Assembly (NCBI RefSeq): GCF_021560175.1
Contig: NZ_CP091110.1
Coordinates: 2,222,001 to 2,286,000, forward strand
Length of the DNA: 64,000 nucleotides
Direction: 5' to 3'
From: Neobacillus drentensis
GTDB lineage: Bacteria > Bacillota > Bacilli > Bacillales > Cytobacillaceae
Within the stretch, counting starts at the first letter, position 1; every line of letters begins with the position of its first letter. The translations under genes and the position numbers were made by a program. Positions 26,018 to 35,747 of this stretch are shown one piece after another. Below the pieces are notes generated by a model. It was not told the origin of the DNA, did no database searches, and saw only the letters and a program-made list of their open reading frames with translations.

Positions 26018-29000
26018 CTAATTTTTCACTTCACTTATTGTTTTTCCTGAGACATCAATCAAATAGTCCTTAGTATTTTTATTAATGGATCCGCCATCAC
26101 CTTTAAAAATTGTCGACTTTGTTTCGGTAGAAGGCTCGATGTGAACAGGTACAGAAGTTTGACCTGCTTGGAGTGTGAAGGATTGTGTGAACTTCATATC
26201 CTTGCCCACTGCTACTTTCTCTCCATTGATAGTCAAGTCTGCGCCTTTAATTGCATTTCCAGTTACCGTCATCGTTGAACCATTCACATTCATTTGACTC
26301 ACGACTAATGGCATATCAATCCAGCGCAGGATGGTGTCCTGGACAACCATTTTATTGTTGCCTTGATTGGTAATGACAATCTTCATATCCGTTCCTTGGG
26401 CACCATACCCATAGTAACTAATATCGTCATCCGTAGAATCGTTTGGAGTATGGTCTGTTAAACCTTCCTGATCCCAAGAATTGTTTTTTACATATTTATA
26501 AGTGAGTTCGGTTCCTTCTTCTAACTCCATCGTATATTCCCAATCCGGTGTAACGGCACCATTGCGGCTCATCGACCAAGCGCCTGTATTCCATCCATTT
26601 AGGCTGCCAGGTATATTGACTTGAGCGGACAAAGGAGTGTAATCCGGTGCATGCACCTTAAAGCTCACTTGAACCATGACAATTTCCGGTGTCACACTAA
26701 CGGTGTTTGAATCTACATAATTACCAGCCTGGTCAAAGACACGGATTTGGTACTTATAGGCCGTGCCATTTGCTACCTGATAATCACGGAAAGAGGTAAC
26801 ATCCCCATTTAATGTGGTTAGAACTTGGCCGTCTCGGTAGATGAGCGTTTTAAATGGCTGATCAGGCTCCGACAGTTTCCATGTTAGATTAACCTGACCG
26901 GACTCTTTTACTGGTGTATCCAATACAATTTGTTTAGCAGGTGGAGTGGTATCAGTCGTATTTTGAGTATAGGTCACTTCTCCTGTTGAGGAGTATACCA
27001 AGGTCGTTCCTAGATCCGGCGTAAAGGCCATCCGGTATTCATACGTGCCCGCTTCAAATGCCGTGAAGTTTCCTTTAAATTCATTTGACGCGCCATCTTG
27101 TGTCTGGCCATTATATAGGGCAGGGGAGGATTGCCATTCTGTTTGTCCTTTTAGCCTTACTTGAAGCTCAGCTGTCACTCCTTCTGCTGCTCCTGTTTCT
27201 GTGGCGCTAGACAAGTAAAAAGTTGCTTTTACAGTTGAGGCTTGAGCAAGATTCAGTTCACTGTTATCTAATCTAGTCAGATCTTTGATGCTGGCCTTCG
27301 ATACATCGTAGTGAGGGACTAATCCAGAAGTGGCAACAGGGACAGATTCATTCCCATTCTCATCCACAGATGTAACAGCAAAATAATAGGTTCGGCCATT
27401 ATCTAAGTTAGAAATGGTGACAGATGGATCAGTTGTTTCTTGTACTTTTGTCCATAAGCCGCCAGATACTGTAGATTGATAAACAGTGTAGTTGGCACTA
27501 GTTCCTGACCAGGTTAACATCACCTTTTTTGAACCTGCTGTTCCGGTTAGAGCTTTTACGGAAACTGGCTTCTTGACTTCATTAACTGATACTAGCATAC
27601 GGCCTGATTCAGCCGGTACAGTTAAGCTCAATTTTCCATCCTTTGTAGCAGCTTGATATTTCTTATCTAATTGATCAACAAAACGAAGACCATTCCCTAG
27701 CAGTTCTTTTGTATCGATCTCGACCGTTTGAGCGTTTTTCCCTCTATTAATGATGACAAGGCCGGATTTTGCTCCTTTTGTCCGGACATAGGCTAATATA
27801 TCGCCTTTAGCATAAATGTGGTGTAAATCCCCATAAGCAAATAGGTCGGCATTTTCTTTCCGGATTTGACCAATTTTTTGATAATGGGCAATGAGGGACT
27901 TATCTTCCCTGCCCCAAGGGTAGGTCCTGCGGTCGTCTGGATCCTTCGATCCTGTCTGGCCTGCTTCATCTCCATAATAAATAGTCGGTGCTCCTGGATA
28001 GCCCATTTGAAGTATGGAAGCCAGCTTCAGTCGCTTAACACCTTCATTATAATTATAGTTCGGGTCTTGTTCTGCCCGGTAATACGTATCTGTTCCATTG
28101 CCTAACAGAAAAATAGCCCGAGCTGTATCATGTGATCCCATTAGGTTCATAAGGGCATAAAACGCTTCTTTAGGATAATCCTCTTGTACAGCTAGGAGGG
28201 TGTTCTCCGCATTAGCGGCATTACCGTTTTTTAAGTAATCCAAAATGGCCCCGCGAAACCGATAGTTCATAACTGAATCATATTGATCTCCCAAGAAATA
28301 CTTGGATGCATCATCCCAAATTTCACCTAAAATAAGGGGTTCTTCCTCTTTTTGAAGTGTTTTTCCCGCACCGGTCATCGCCTTGGATTTCATTTGCTTG
28401 CGGAATTCTTGCCAGAAGGAGCTGTCCACTTCATTGGCTACATCGAGACGCCAGCCAGAGGAACCTTGATCAATCCACGATTTTGCTACGGAATCTTTGT
28501 CATAAAAAATATAATTCGCTAATTGTGTATTGTTTAGCTCACTTGGGTGGTCGACCTTCGTACCATCCACTGATTTAAACACAGGCAGACTGTCATATCC
28601 CCACCAGTCATCATATTTATAATGCTGACCTGTTGAAACGCCGTTAACTTTTTCGTTGTCTACCTTTTCATTTTTGATATCGAACCAGTTTTCAAAGCCG
28701 TAGGGACTAAAGGATTGGCCTTCGGCTAGAAATTGCTTCTTAGCTTTATCTTTGGCTGCTGTTTCGGTCAACTTTTCTTGATTCATCAAGTCATAAATAC
28801 GGGACCAATATTCATATGCACCTACGGTTTTATATTTGTTGTAGCGGTCAAAATAGATGGAATCGTCGGAAACATGGTTAAAGACCCCGTCTAAAATAAG
28901 ATGCATATGACGTTTTGATAATTCCTTTGCAAAATCTGCGAATTCTTTCTGCGTCCCAAACATTGGATCGACCTGTTTATAGTCAGTAGCATCGTATTTA

Positions 29001-30442
29001 TGGTTGGATGGTGCAAGTGCGATTGGATTTAAATACAGGGTATTAACGCCAAGAGACTGCAGATAATCAAGCTTCGCTTTAATACCGGCAAGATCGCCGC
29101 CAAAAAAGTCATTGGTGAACTCTCCATCCCCCGTATAGGATCCAGTACCTTGTTCATATGGATTATCCGGCAATGAGCTCCAAGAAGCTGGATGTTCGAT
29201 TGGCTGGCTGCCACGTGCGCCAATTTTGTCCTTAACATGATCGTTCGCTTTGTTTCCATTATTAAATCGGTCCGGAAAGATTTGATAAACAACAGCTTCT
29301 TTCATCCAATCTGGTGTTTTATAGGCAGGGTCGTAAACGGTCAATTGGAATAATCCTGCATTTTTATCTTCTGCTTTTCCAGTGTGGCCTTCCTGTGTAT
29401 CTTCACCATATTCGGCAGTAGCATCTTGATCCCCAACAATGAATTTGTACCCATAGATGCCTTTTTCAGAAGGGGTGAATGAGGCTTCCCAAAACTCAAG
29501 AGGACCTTTGTCGGTTTTATCGGTCCAGCCGGCACTCTTCATAGAAATGACATTTGATGTTCCTGTATTGTAGTTTTTTACATACAAACTGGCCCTCGTC
29601 AGGTCACCCTTCTTAGCGGATACGCTTAGTGTTACAGGTTGTTGTGCAGGTACTGCTCCGAAAGGCGTCCGGTAGACTTTGTCCCATGAATCATGATATA
29701 GTGCAGACTTATCAATTAAACCATCAGACCCAGCTGGTCTGTAATCTGTATACACCTCATTTGTTTGCTGATTATAAAAAAAGGTGATCGTAGTATCTGC
29801 AAGGACATTTAGTTTTTCATTGGAAGATGGGTAGGACTCTGTCCAGTCCTTGCCCAAAACAATCTTGTATTCATAGCTGCCTCTGGGTACTTTTGTGGTG
29901 AAAGAGTAGACATTGTTAAAATGATCATCTGATAGCAATGCAGTTGATTCGGCAGGGCTCCATGCTGAACCGGCTTGAATGGCAGGCTGGATGGTGCCGG
30001 CAATACGAGGCTGTTTGTCTCCTGTTAATGGAGTGTAATGGCTGCTGTCGGCAATGGAGTGAGTGTTATCATTGTAGTAGAATGTTACTTCTTTTTGTTC
30101 AGTGAGAGATAGTTTGATATTGTTCCCGCCTGGAGTGCCTCCTTCTCCGTAATTCTCATTCCAGCTGCCGCCGATGGCGATCTTGTACTCATATGTACCG
30201 GCTGGTAATGTCCCAGTTAATGTATAGAGACCATTTCCTTTGTCGGTCATTTTGGTAATGGTGGATGATGGATCCCAATCCCCAGAATTTCCTAGAGCGG
30301 TTTGCAGGTTCCCAACAAGTACAACCTGCTTAACTGACGTTTCTGCTGCCTTTACAGTTCCGCTTGAGAGACCTGTTAACAGCTGGAGTATTAATCCGGT
30401 AATGGTGACAAGCGACAGCAGTGTGCGCTGCTTCTTTTTCAT
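26018..30442 (-). CDS. secreted amylopullulanase (GH13, multidomain)
   Basis: A 1474-residue exported enzyme that cleaves alpha-1,4 and probably alpha-1,6 bonds of starch and pullulan. ATG 30442 opens a signal peptide (MKKKQRTLLSLVTITGLI... VKAAE), with AAAGGGG upstream. Two pullulanase-type starch-binding modules cover about 35-235 and a CBM34-like module about 240-380. In the GH13 domain (about 385-930), region I is DGVFNH near 517, region II GWRLDVANE (nucleophile Asp near 667), region III LGEIWDD (acid Glu near 707) and region IV GSHDTA near 772. Fibronectin-III-like repeats follow at about 1015-1095 and 1205-1295. A CBM20-like module (PGSLNGWNTGAW) and a further beta domain end the protein. 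No surface anchor is seen. Confidence 0.93.
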   Translation of the reverse strand: MKKKQRTLLSLVTITGLILQLLTGLSSGTVKAAETSVKQVVLVGNLQTALGNSGDWDPSSTITKMTDKGNGLYTLTGTLPAGTYEYKIAIGGSWNENYGEGGTPGGNNIKLSLTEQKEVTFYYNDNTHSIADSSHYTPLTGDKQPRIAGTIQPAIQAGSAWSPAESTALLSDDHFNNVYSFTTKVPRGSYEYKIVLGKDWTESYPSSNEKLNVLADTTITFFYNQQTNEVYTDYRPAGSDGLIDKSALYHDSWDKVYRTPFGAVPAQQPVTLSVSAKKGDLTRASLYVKNYNTGTSNVISMKSAGWTDKTDKGPLEFWEASFTPSEKGIYGYKFIVGDQDATAEYGEDTQEGHTGKAEDKNAGLFQLTVYDPAYKTPDWMKEAVVYQIFPDRFNNGNKANDHVKDKIGARGSQPIEHPASWSSLPDNPYEQGTGSYTGDGEFTNDFFGGDLAGIKAKLDYLQSLGVNTLYLNPIALAPSNHKYDATDYKQVDPMFGTQKEFADFAKELSKRHMHLILDGVFNHVSDDSIYFDRYNKYKTVGAYEYWSRIYDLMNQEKLTETAAKDKAKKQFLAEGQSFSPYGFENWFDIKNEKVDNEKVNGVSTGQHYKYDDWWGYDSLPVFKSVDGTKVDHPSELNNTQLANYIFYDKDSVAKSWIDQGSSGWRLDVANEVDSSFWQEFRKQMKSKAMTGAGKTLQKEEEPLILGEIWDDASKYFLGDQYDSVMNYRFRGAILDYLKNGNAANAENTLLAVQEDYPKEAFYALMNLMGSHDTARAIFLLGNGTDTYYRAEQDPNYNYNEGVKRLKLASILQMGYPGAPTIYYGDEAGQTGSKDPDDRRTYPWGREDKSLIAHYQKIGQIRKENADLFAYGDLHHIYAKGDILAYVRTKGAKSGLVIINRGKNAQTVEIDTKELLGNGLRFVDQLDKKYQAATKDGKLSLTVPAESGRMLVSVNEVKKPVSVKALTGTAGSKKVMLTWSGTSANYTVYQSTVSGGLWTKVQETTDPSVTISNLDNGRTYYFAVTSVDENGNESVPVATSGLVPHYDVSKASIKDLTRLDNSELNLAQASTVKATFYLSSATETGAAEGVTAELQVRLKGQTEWQSSPALYNGQTQDGASNEFKGNFTAFEAGTYEYRMAFTPDLGTTLVYSSTGEVTYTQNTTDTTPPAKQIVLDTPVKESGQVNLTWKLSEPDQPFKTLIYRDGQVLTTLNGDVTSFRDYQVANGTAYKYQIRVFDQAGNYVDSNTVSVTPEIVMVQVSFKVHAPDYTPLSAQVNIPGSLNGWNTGAWSMSRNGAVTPDWEYTMELEEGTELTYKYVKNNSWDQEGLTDHTPNDSTDDDISYYGYGAQGTDMKIVITNQGNNKMVVQDTILRWIDMPLVVSQMNVNGSTMTVTGNAIKGADLTINGEKVAVGKDMKFTQSFTLQAGQTSVPVHIEPSTETKSTIFKGDGGSINKNTKDYLIDVSGKTISEVKN

Positions 30443-30477
30443 AAAAAAACCCCTTTCCCCTTTGTTCGATTGTTTTG

Positions 30478-30495
30478 TGAAATCGTTTGCGCAAA
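30478..30495. promoter_or_regulatory. LacI-type operator candidate in the amylopullulanase leader
   Basis: Contains the perfect palindrome TTTGCGCAAA (30486-30495). On the minus strand GCGCAAACGATTTCA matches the cre consensus at 13 of 15 positions. It lies about 35-50 bp upstream of the amylopullulanase start codon, and the divergent gene encodes a LacI-family regulator. Either that protein or CcpA could bind. Confidence 0.5.
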
Positions 30496-30504
30496 ATGTG
30501 ATAG

Positions 30505-30539
30505 AAAGATCCTCCTGAGATGAATATAGGAGGATCTTT
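30505..30539. repeat. perfect 11-bp inverted repeat in the amylopullulanase leader
   Basis: AAAGATCCTCC (30505-30515) and GGAGGATCTTT (30529-30539) with a 13-nt loop. It sits inside the predicted 5' untranslated region, between promoter and ribosome site, and no T run follows on either strand. It may be an operator or an mRNA 5' stabilising hairpin. Confidence 0.7.
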
Positions 30540-30556
30540 ACAATTTTAAAAAGTAA

Positions 30557-30571
30557 TGCAACCGTTTTCAT
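30557..30571 (-). promoter_or_regulatory. perfect CcpA cre box at the amylopullulanase transcription start
   Basis: On the minus strand ATGAAAACGGTTGCA satisfies every position of the WTGNAANCGNWNNCW consensus. It lies just after the -10 box, so CcpA binding should block initiation when preferred sugars are present. Confidence 0.85.
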
Positions 30572-30577
30572 ATACAA

Positions 30578-30606
30578 ATAATACTATTTTTGGAGGGTTA
30601 ATTCAA
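30578..30606 (-). promoter_or_regulatory. sigma-A promoter of the amylopullulanase gene
   Basis: On the minus strand TTGAAT (30601-30606), 17-bp spacer, TATTAT (30578-30583). Confidence 0.72.
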
Positions 30607-30773
30607 TAGAAAATTAGTTTAATAGACGAAAATTTCTGTGAAATGCTGGTGATTTGTTTTTAAAAGGGGATTCTTACGAAACCCAATATGCCTGGTCTTT
30701 TTATGGTGCTACCAAAGTACTATTTCTGTTATGATAAAATTAAATAAAATCCCTATTAAGAAGGGTGAAAAAT

Positions 30774-31808
30774 ATGACAGTAACAATAAAAGATGTCGCA
30801 AAGCTTGCAAATGTTGCCCCTTCTACGGTTTCAAGAGTAATTGCTAATAATCCGAGAATTAGTGAAGCAACGAAACGAAAAGTCAAACAAGTGATGGAGG
30901 AGCTGGGGTACCATCCTAACCTAAATGCAAGAAGTCTATCTAGTAAAACAACCCAGACCATTGGGCTTGTAATGCCAAGCTCTGGAGATGTTGTTTTCCA
31001 AAATCCTTTTTTTTCGACGGTGTTGCAGGGGATTAGCGAAGGGGCACACGAAAAAAAGTATGCCTTGCAAATGACAACAGGAAGATCAGAACAAGAAACC
31101 TTTGAAGCAGTCATTGAAATGGTCCAAGGAAAACGAGTAGATGGGATGATTCTCTTACATTCTAAGGTGGAGGATCAGGTCATCATGTACTTAAGAAAAA
31201 TGGATTTTCCGTTTGTTGTGATTGGAAAACCAGCTAAATATACAGAAGAAATTGCACATGTTGATAATGATAATGTTGGTGCCATGAAAGAGGCGACCGA
31301 TTACCTGATTAAACTGGGACACCAGCAAATTGCTTTTATTGGCGGCAGCACGGAACTTATGGTAACCGTAGATCGTCTAAATGGCTATAAACAAGCTTTA
31401 GAGGAAGCATACATTCCGATAAATGAGGAATATATCAAACATGAGGAATTCTTAAGGGAAGGGGGTCAAGAAGCAGTTAGTGAGTTAATGGCACTTCCAC
31501 AACGGCCTACCTCTCTTTTAGTAGTTGATGATTTTATGGCGCTGGGCGTCCTTAATAAGTTAGATGAATTAGGAATCAAAGTTCCAGAGGATATCTCAGT
31601 TGTTAGCTTTAATAATATCCTGTTGTCAGAAATGTCAAAGCCGCCTTTAACTTCCATGGATATCAATATTTTAAAGCTTGGAGTTGAAGCATCAAGGAGC
31701 TTAATCAAAAAAATAGAAAATAGTTCAGAACCTACTAAACGCATTATTGTTTCACATAAATTGGTAGAACGCTCATCATGCAGCCCTCTCAATATTTCAA
31801 ACAATTAA
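30774..31808 (+). CDS. LacI family transcriptional regulator (MalR-like)
   Basis: A 344-residue regulator. The LacI helix-turn-helix is TIKDVAKLANVAPSTVSRVIANNPRIS (about residues 3-30), with the hinge helix at NARSLSS. The periplasmic-binding-protein-like sugar domain runs about 60-330, with IGLVMPSSGDVVF, HVDNDNVGAMKEATDYLIKLGH and DDFMALGVLNKL. ATG 30774 has AAGAAGGGTG upstream; GTG 30765 is less likely. It is divergent from the amylopullulanase gene, so it probably represses starch or maltodextrin use and is released by a malto-oligosaccharide. That assignment rests on position. Confidence 0.9.
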   Translation: MTVTIKDVAKLANVAPSTVSRVIANNPRISEATKRKVKQVMEELGYHPNLNARSLSSKTTQTIGLVMPSSGDVVFQNPFFSTVLQGISEGAHEKKYALQMTTGRSEQETFEAVIEMVQGKRVDGMILLHSKVEDQVIMYLRKMDFPFVVIGKPAKYTEEIAHVDNDNVGAMKEATDYLIKLGHQQIAFIGGSTELMVTVDRLNGYKQALEEAYIPINEEYIKHEEFLREGGQEAVSELMALPQRPTSLLVVDDFMALGVLNKLDELGIKVPEDISVVSFNNILLSEMSKPPLTSMDINILKLGVEASRSLIKKIENSSEPTKRIIVSHKLVERSSCSPLNISNN

Positions 31809-31812
31809 AAAA

Positions 31813-31875
31813 TAGAGGTTTCCATCCAACACACCGTTATAGTCACGGGATTAGAAGGAACCTCTAATTTTTTTT
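31813..31875. terminator. terminator between the LacI gene and thiF (likely bidirectional)
   Basis: Stem TAGAGGTTTCC/GGAACCTCTA with a long loop, followed by a run of more than eight T on the plus strand. On the minus strand CTATTTTTT follows. It separates two convergent genes. Confidence 0.78.
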
Positions 31876-31882
31876 TTGTTTT

Positions 31883-32902
31883 TTAGCCTAAATATCTATG
31901 ATATAGCGCCTTTGCTTCCGATATATCCTTCGTTCCGTGTATTAAAACTCGACCATCTTTAAAAACGACCAATCTGTAAGGATTTACATTAAACGATAGG
32001 AGGTAAGGATTTCGCTGGACAATTCCCCCTTGATTCATTAATACTTTTTCTAATACCTCTAAATCCCAGCGATTGGAAAGGGCAGGGCGTATCTGAACGG
32101 AATCTCTGCCACACAATACCGCTGTTTTTGTTTGATTCTCAAACGACAAATAGGGATAGGAGCGGTGTTGCCCACAAGAAGGACAGTCCTCTTTTTTTAA
32201 TTTATCTACTTTTATGGCACTATGTTGATTTTTCCACAAATCAAAAGAAACCAGTTTGTTCCGTAAGGACTCCAGGTCGCCAACCAAAATTTTTAAAGCT
32301 TCACTGATTTGGTATGAAACAACCATGCTCACAGCTGGACTGATAATTCCTGCGGTATCACAGGTTAATCCTCCTAATGGAACTGTTTCTAATAAACAAG
32401 TTAGGCAAGGAGTTTTTTCAGGAATAATGGTGTAGGAGATGCCATAGCTCCCCACGCAAGCACCGTAAATCCATGGAACTCCAAGCTTTTGCGAAACATC
32501 ATTAATCATCATTCTGGTTTCAAAATTATCCGTTGCATCGATAATAAGATCGACTTGTTTAGCCCATTCTTCAAGCTCTAAGACAGAGGCATCAGCAATA
32601 ACAGCCTCAATGGCCACAGAAGAGTTAATCGCTGTTAATCGATTTTTAGCAGCAATGACTTTGGGTAATCTATTTTCTGCCTCTTCTTCTGTATACAATT
32701 GCTGCCGTTGTAAATTGGACCATTCAACATAGTCCCGGTCAACGATGGTTAACTGACCAATTCCGGAACGCACAAGTGCTTCGGCACATGCGGATCCAAG
32801 AGCCCCAGCTCCAATGACGAGAACATGTTTCGTTGAAATTTTTTCCTGTCCGCTTTTTCCGATTGGAGGGAAAAGTTCTTGGCGTGAGTACCGATTATTC
32901 AC
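31883..32902 (-). CDS. thiF: sulfur carrier protein adenylyltransferase ThiF
   Basis: A 339-residue E1-like enzyme that adenylates the C-terminal glycine of ThiS so that sulfur can be loaded. The ATP-binding motif is [42 protein letters not shown], and the zinc site uses two CxxC pairs (CLTCLLE and CPSCGQ). A C-terminal extension of about 90 residues follows, as in Bacillus ThiF. Its start overlaps the end of thiG by 4 bp. It is the last gene of the riboswitch-controlled operon; no thiD follows here, unlike B. subtilis. Confidence 0.93.
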   Translation of the reverse strand: MNNRYSRQELFPPIGKSGQEKISTKHVLVIGAGALGSACAEALVRSGIGQLTIVDRDYVEWSNLQRQQLYTEEEAENRLPKVIAAKNRLTAINSSVAIEAVIADASVLELEEWAKQVDLIIDATDNFETRMMINDVSQKLGVPWIYGACVGSYGISYTIIPEKTPCLTCLLETVPLGGLTCDTAGIISPAVSMVVSYQISEALKILVGDLESLRNKLVSFDLWKNQHSAIKVDKLKKEDCPSCGQHRSYPYLSFENQTKTAVLCGRDSVQIRPALSNRWDLEVLEKVLMNQGGIVQRNPYLLSFNVNPYRLVVFKDGRVLIHGTKDISEAKALYHRYLG

Positions 32903-33666
32903 CCGATACTCATTCCTTCTTTTGGACTGCTGGCAGCAGCGTACCGCTTTTTCTCGATTCGTCCAGCTTCATAGCCTAAGCGTCCAGCTTCAATCGCTAA
33001 ACGCATCGCTTTGGCCATTTTTAGAGGGTCTTTTGCGGCTGAAACAGCTGTATTTAATAAGACACCATCGGCTCCTAATTCCATGGCCAATGCAGCATCG
33101 GCAGGGGAACCAACACCAGCATCAACAATAACCGGCACCACTGCTTGTTCGATAATAAAACAAAGGTTTACTGGATTGATGATTCCCTGACCAGAACCAA
33201 TTGGGGAGGCTCCTGGCATAACCGCATGACAACCAGCTTCTTGTAGTTTCCTTGCTAAGACGACATCATCAGAAGTATAAGGGAGGACAATAAATCCTTC
33301 TTTTACTAACTCTTCCGTAGCTTTAAGAGTTTCGATTGGATCAGGAAGCAATGTTTTATCACAGCCAATAACCTCGACTTTAATCATGTCACAGAGACCG
33401 GAAGCTTTTGCTAGCTTAGCAATTCGCACGGCCTCTGCGGCAGTCTTTGCCCCAGCTGTATTCGGCAGCAAAGTATATTTATTGGTGTCCAGCTGCTCTA
33501 AAAAATTAGGCTGGCTTGGTTCAAAGATATTCATTCGCCGCACAGCAAACGTTAGAATCTCAGCTTTAGAAACATCAACCGCTTCTTTTTGGATTTCAAA
33601 GCTTGGGTACTTCCCAGTTCCTAGTAATAAACGAGAATTAAATGATAATGGACCTATTTTTAACAT
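32899..33666 (-). CDS. thiG: thiazole synthase ThiG
   Basis: A 255-residue (beta/alpha)8 enzyme that builds the thiazole phosphate from deoxyxylulose phosphate, dehydroglycine and ThiS thiocarboxylate. The active-site Lys lies in [17 protein letters not shown]. Other family blocks are [38 protein letters not shown] and [25 protein letters not shown]. It sits between thiS (1-bp gap) and thiF (4-bp overlap), which indicates translational coupling. Confidence 0.96.
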   Translation of the reverse strand: MLKIGPLSFNSRLLLGTGKYPSFEIQKEAVDVSKAEILTFAVRRMNIFEPSQPNFLEQLDTNKYTLLPNTAGAKTAAEAVRIAKLAKASGLCDMIKVEVIGCDKTLLPDPIETLKATEELVKEGFIVLPYTSDDVVLARKLQEAGCHAVMPGASPIGSGQGIINPVNLCFIIEQAVVPVIVDAGVGSPADAALAMELGADGVLLNTAVSAAKDPLKMAKAMRLAIEAGRLGYEAGRIEKKRYAAASSPKEGMSIG

Positions 33667-33667
33667 T

Positions 33668-33871
33668 TCAACCGCCTCCTACAAAATGGACAATTTCGAT
33701 TCGATCTTTATCTGATAATCTAGTACATTGGTGATGTTCACTAGTTAAAATTTCCCCGTTCACTTCGACGACAACGACTTTATCATGGACTTTATAATGT
33801 GCAAGTAAATCGGAAACTGAAACAATGTCATCTGGTAATGTAATAAACTCTCCATTTAATAAAACGTTCAT
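33668..33871 (-). CDS. thiS: sulfur carrier protein ThiS
   Basis: A 67-residue ubiquitin-like protein that carries sulfur as a C-terminal thiocarboxylate for thiazole synthesis. It ends in the required Gly-Gly (HFVGGG) and has the beta-grasp pattern [26 protein letters not shown]... [13 protein letters not shown] 33871 follows AGGGGGTTAAAC. The longer open frame to 33949 overlaps thiO and is not coding. Confidence 0.94.
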   Translation of the reverse strand: MNVLLNGEFITLPDDIVSVSDLLAHYKVHDKVVVVEVNGEILTSEHHQCTRLSDKDRIEIVHFVGGG

Positions 33872-33881
33872 GTTTAACCCC

Positions 33882-35009
33882 CTAATGCACCCATGTTTTA
33901 TGTCGGTCGATTCGGAAAGCTGAAAGCAGGTTTTCATCTGGTCTGCCATCCAATAAATCAGCCATAAGCATACCTGTAACCGGGCTTAGTAAAATTCCGT
34001 TCCGGTAATGTCCGGCTGCAATGAACAATCCTTTCCATAATGGATGTTCACCCAAATAAGGGAGGCCATCTCCAGTTTGGGGTCTAAGACCAGCCCAAAC
34101 CCGCTCCCAAGGGGCATCCTTGATTTGTGGAACCAATTGACTGGCTCTTTCCACTAATGTAGCAATTCCGCTTGGTGTCACTCTTTTATCAAATGTGTGA
34201 TCAATTTGGGTAGCACCAATTAAGATTTCACCATTGCGTTTTGGGACCAAGTAACATCGCTTATCCGAAAAAATAGTTCTGTTTATAATCGGTATATCTG
34301 TCTTAACAGAAAAGCATTCCCCTTTGACCGGATAAACTGAAAGATCCAGCCCGGTTTCACGCATTAGCTTTGAAGCCCATGCCCCGGTGGCAAGGACAAC
34401 CTGGTTACAATCGATATTTCCTATAGTGGTTTTAACCCCGTTGACTCGGTCATTTTCATAGTTGAATGAAAATACCTCTGTGTTTTTCAGAATGGTCGCC
34501 CCAAATTGTTCAGCGGCCTTTGCATAAGCGCTTGATAATTTAGCAGGCTGGACATGACCATCGTTAGGGATGAACATCCCGCCAGCAACGTCTGGGGAGA
34601 GGGAGGGTTCCAATTCTCGTATACTTTGAGAATCGAGCCATTCTATTTCCGGATCCCAAAGTCGTTGAAACGCTGCTTGTTGTCTAACTTCTTTTGCTAT
34701 TTCTTCTGTTTCAGCAATTTTAATCATGCCTTTACGAACAAACTCAATATCGATTCCGGTAATCTCAAATAACTCGTTTGAGAGGGAAGAAAACATTGCC
34801 TGGCTTTTTAAAGCTAATTGAAAAAAGGGACCATCGTCTTCAATCTCTGCTTGTGCTGCCAGCATTCCGGCAGCGGCACTGGATGCTTCACAAGCCAAAT
34901 GGTTCTTCTCAATCATAACCACTTTTTTCCCAAGCTTTGAAAGTTGATAGGCAATGGAACTCCCGTTTATTCCGCCGCCAATAATGGCAACATCAAATGA
35001 TTTTTTCAC
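33882..35009 (-). CDS. thiO: glycine oxidase ThiO
   Basis: A 375-residue FAD enzyme of the D-amino-acid-oxidase group that oxidises glycine to the imine used by ThiG. The FAD motif is VAIIGGGINGSSIAYQLSKLGKKVVMIEK. SAAAGMLAAQAE follows, and RVWAGLRPQTGDGLPYLGEH and GHYRNGILLSPVTG form the C-terminal FAD and substrate region with the conserved Arg. It overlaps tenI by 4 bp. Use of ThiO rather than the radical-SAM ThiH fits an aerobic Bacillus. Confidence 0.94.
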   Translation of the reverse strand: MKKSFDVAIIGGGINGSSIAYQLSKLGKKVVMIEKNHLACEASSAAAGMLAAQAEIEDDGPFFQLALKSQAMFSSLSNELFEITGIDIEFVRKGMIKIAETEEIAKEVRQQAAFQRLWDPEIEWLDSQSIRELEPSLSPDVAGGMFIPNDGHVQPAKLSSAYAKAAEQFGATILKNTEVFSFNYENDRVNGVKTTIGNIDCNQVVLATGAWASKLMRETGLDLSVYPVKGECFSVKTDIPIINRTIFSDKRCYLVPKRNGEILIGATQIDHTFDKRVTPSGIATLVERASQLVPQIKDAPWERVWAGLRPQTGDGLPYLGEHPLWKGLFIAAGHYRNGILLSPVTGMLMADLLDGRPDENLLSAFRIDRHKTWVH

Positions 35010-35653
35010 CTTTTACCATCTCCATCTTTTAATGCATGTACATATGCTTTTACTGCCGATACAGGATCGCTTGAATCTAAGACACCTGACATAACCGCGA
35101 TACCATTTACACCGGCTTGAATGACTGGTTTCGTATTTTCAGGTGTGATCCCGCCAATGGCAATGACCGGAATAGGCAGTCTAGCTACCCTTGATAATTC
35201 TTCTATACCTTTTGGAGTCTTGCCCGGTTTAGAGAGGGAAGGGTAGACGTGGCCGAACAGAACGTAATCTGCACCATCCCGCAGAGCATTTTCTCCATCT
35301 TGAAAAGAGTGAATGGAACTTCCTACTCTTAAACTTGGAAACTCTTTTTTTACAATCGCTTGATCCAAACTATGATAGGCTAATTGGACCCCTGCGACTT
35401 TTGCAGCGAAAGCAACATCCACCCTGTCATTTAACATTATTTTTGAAAGAGGGATGTCCCTAGAAAGCAAATCTACCGCTTGAAAAAGTTCCCGTGCCGT
35501 TTTTTGCTTTTCCCTTAGGTGGATCGACGTTACATAAGGGTGAATATCGATTAAAATCTCTCGTAACTGCTCGATTGGCATCTTACCGTTCGAAATGATA
35601 TGTAATTCGTTAAGCTTTGTTAAAATTCGCGTCACCTCTTTAGAAGATTCCAC
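35006..35653 (-). CDS. tenI: thiazole tautomerase TenI
   Basis: A ThiE-like TIM-barrel protein (about 206-215 residues) that aromatises the thiazole carboxylate tautomer. It is assigned TenI rather than ThiE because MLNDRVDVAFAAKVAGVQL, LRVGSSIHS and YVLFGHVYPS follow B. subtilis TenI closely and the operon order is the same. The start is unclear. GTG 35653 has no ribosome site. The good site AGAGGTGA (about 35632-35639) instead points to an ATT codon at 35626, which would give 206 residues, the TenI length. It is the first gene after the TPP riboswitch and its terminator. Confidence 0.88.
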   Translation of the reverse strand: MESSKEVTRILTKLNELHIISNGKMPIEQLREILIDIHPYVTSIHLREKQKTARELFQAVDLLSRDIPLSKIMLNDRVDVAFAAKVAGVQLAYHSLDQAIVKKEFPSLRVGSSIHSFQDGENALRDGADYVLFGHVYPSLSKPGKTPKGIEELSRVARLPIPVIAIGGITPENTKPVIQAGVNGIAVMSGVLDSSDPVSAVKAYVHALKDGDGKR

Positions 35654-35668
35654 TAATGAAACAAGTGA

Positions 35669-35709
35669 AAAACAAAAAAACCACTTTCCGATGTTTAGAA
35701 AGTGGTTTG
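35669..35709 (-). terminator. riboswitch expression-platform terminator
   Basis: Stem AAACCACTTTC/GAAAGTGGTTT with a 9-nt loop, followed on the minus strand by TTTTTTTGTTTTT. It sits between the TPP aptamer and tenI, as expected for premature termination when TPP is bound. Confidence 0.88.
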
Positions 35710-35747
35710 ATTATTTGAAAGAGAAAAGGACGCATTCAAATAGCCTG

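Noticed and set aside
30443-30577. 45-codon N-terminal extension of the amylopullulanase
   Set aside because: It runs through the cre box and inverted repeat. The signal peptide and AAAGGGG site fix the start at 30442.
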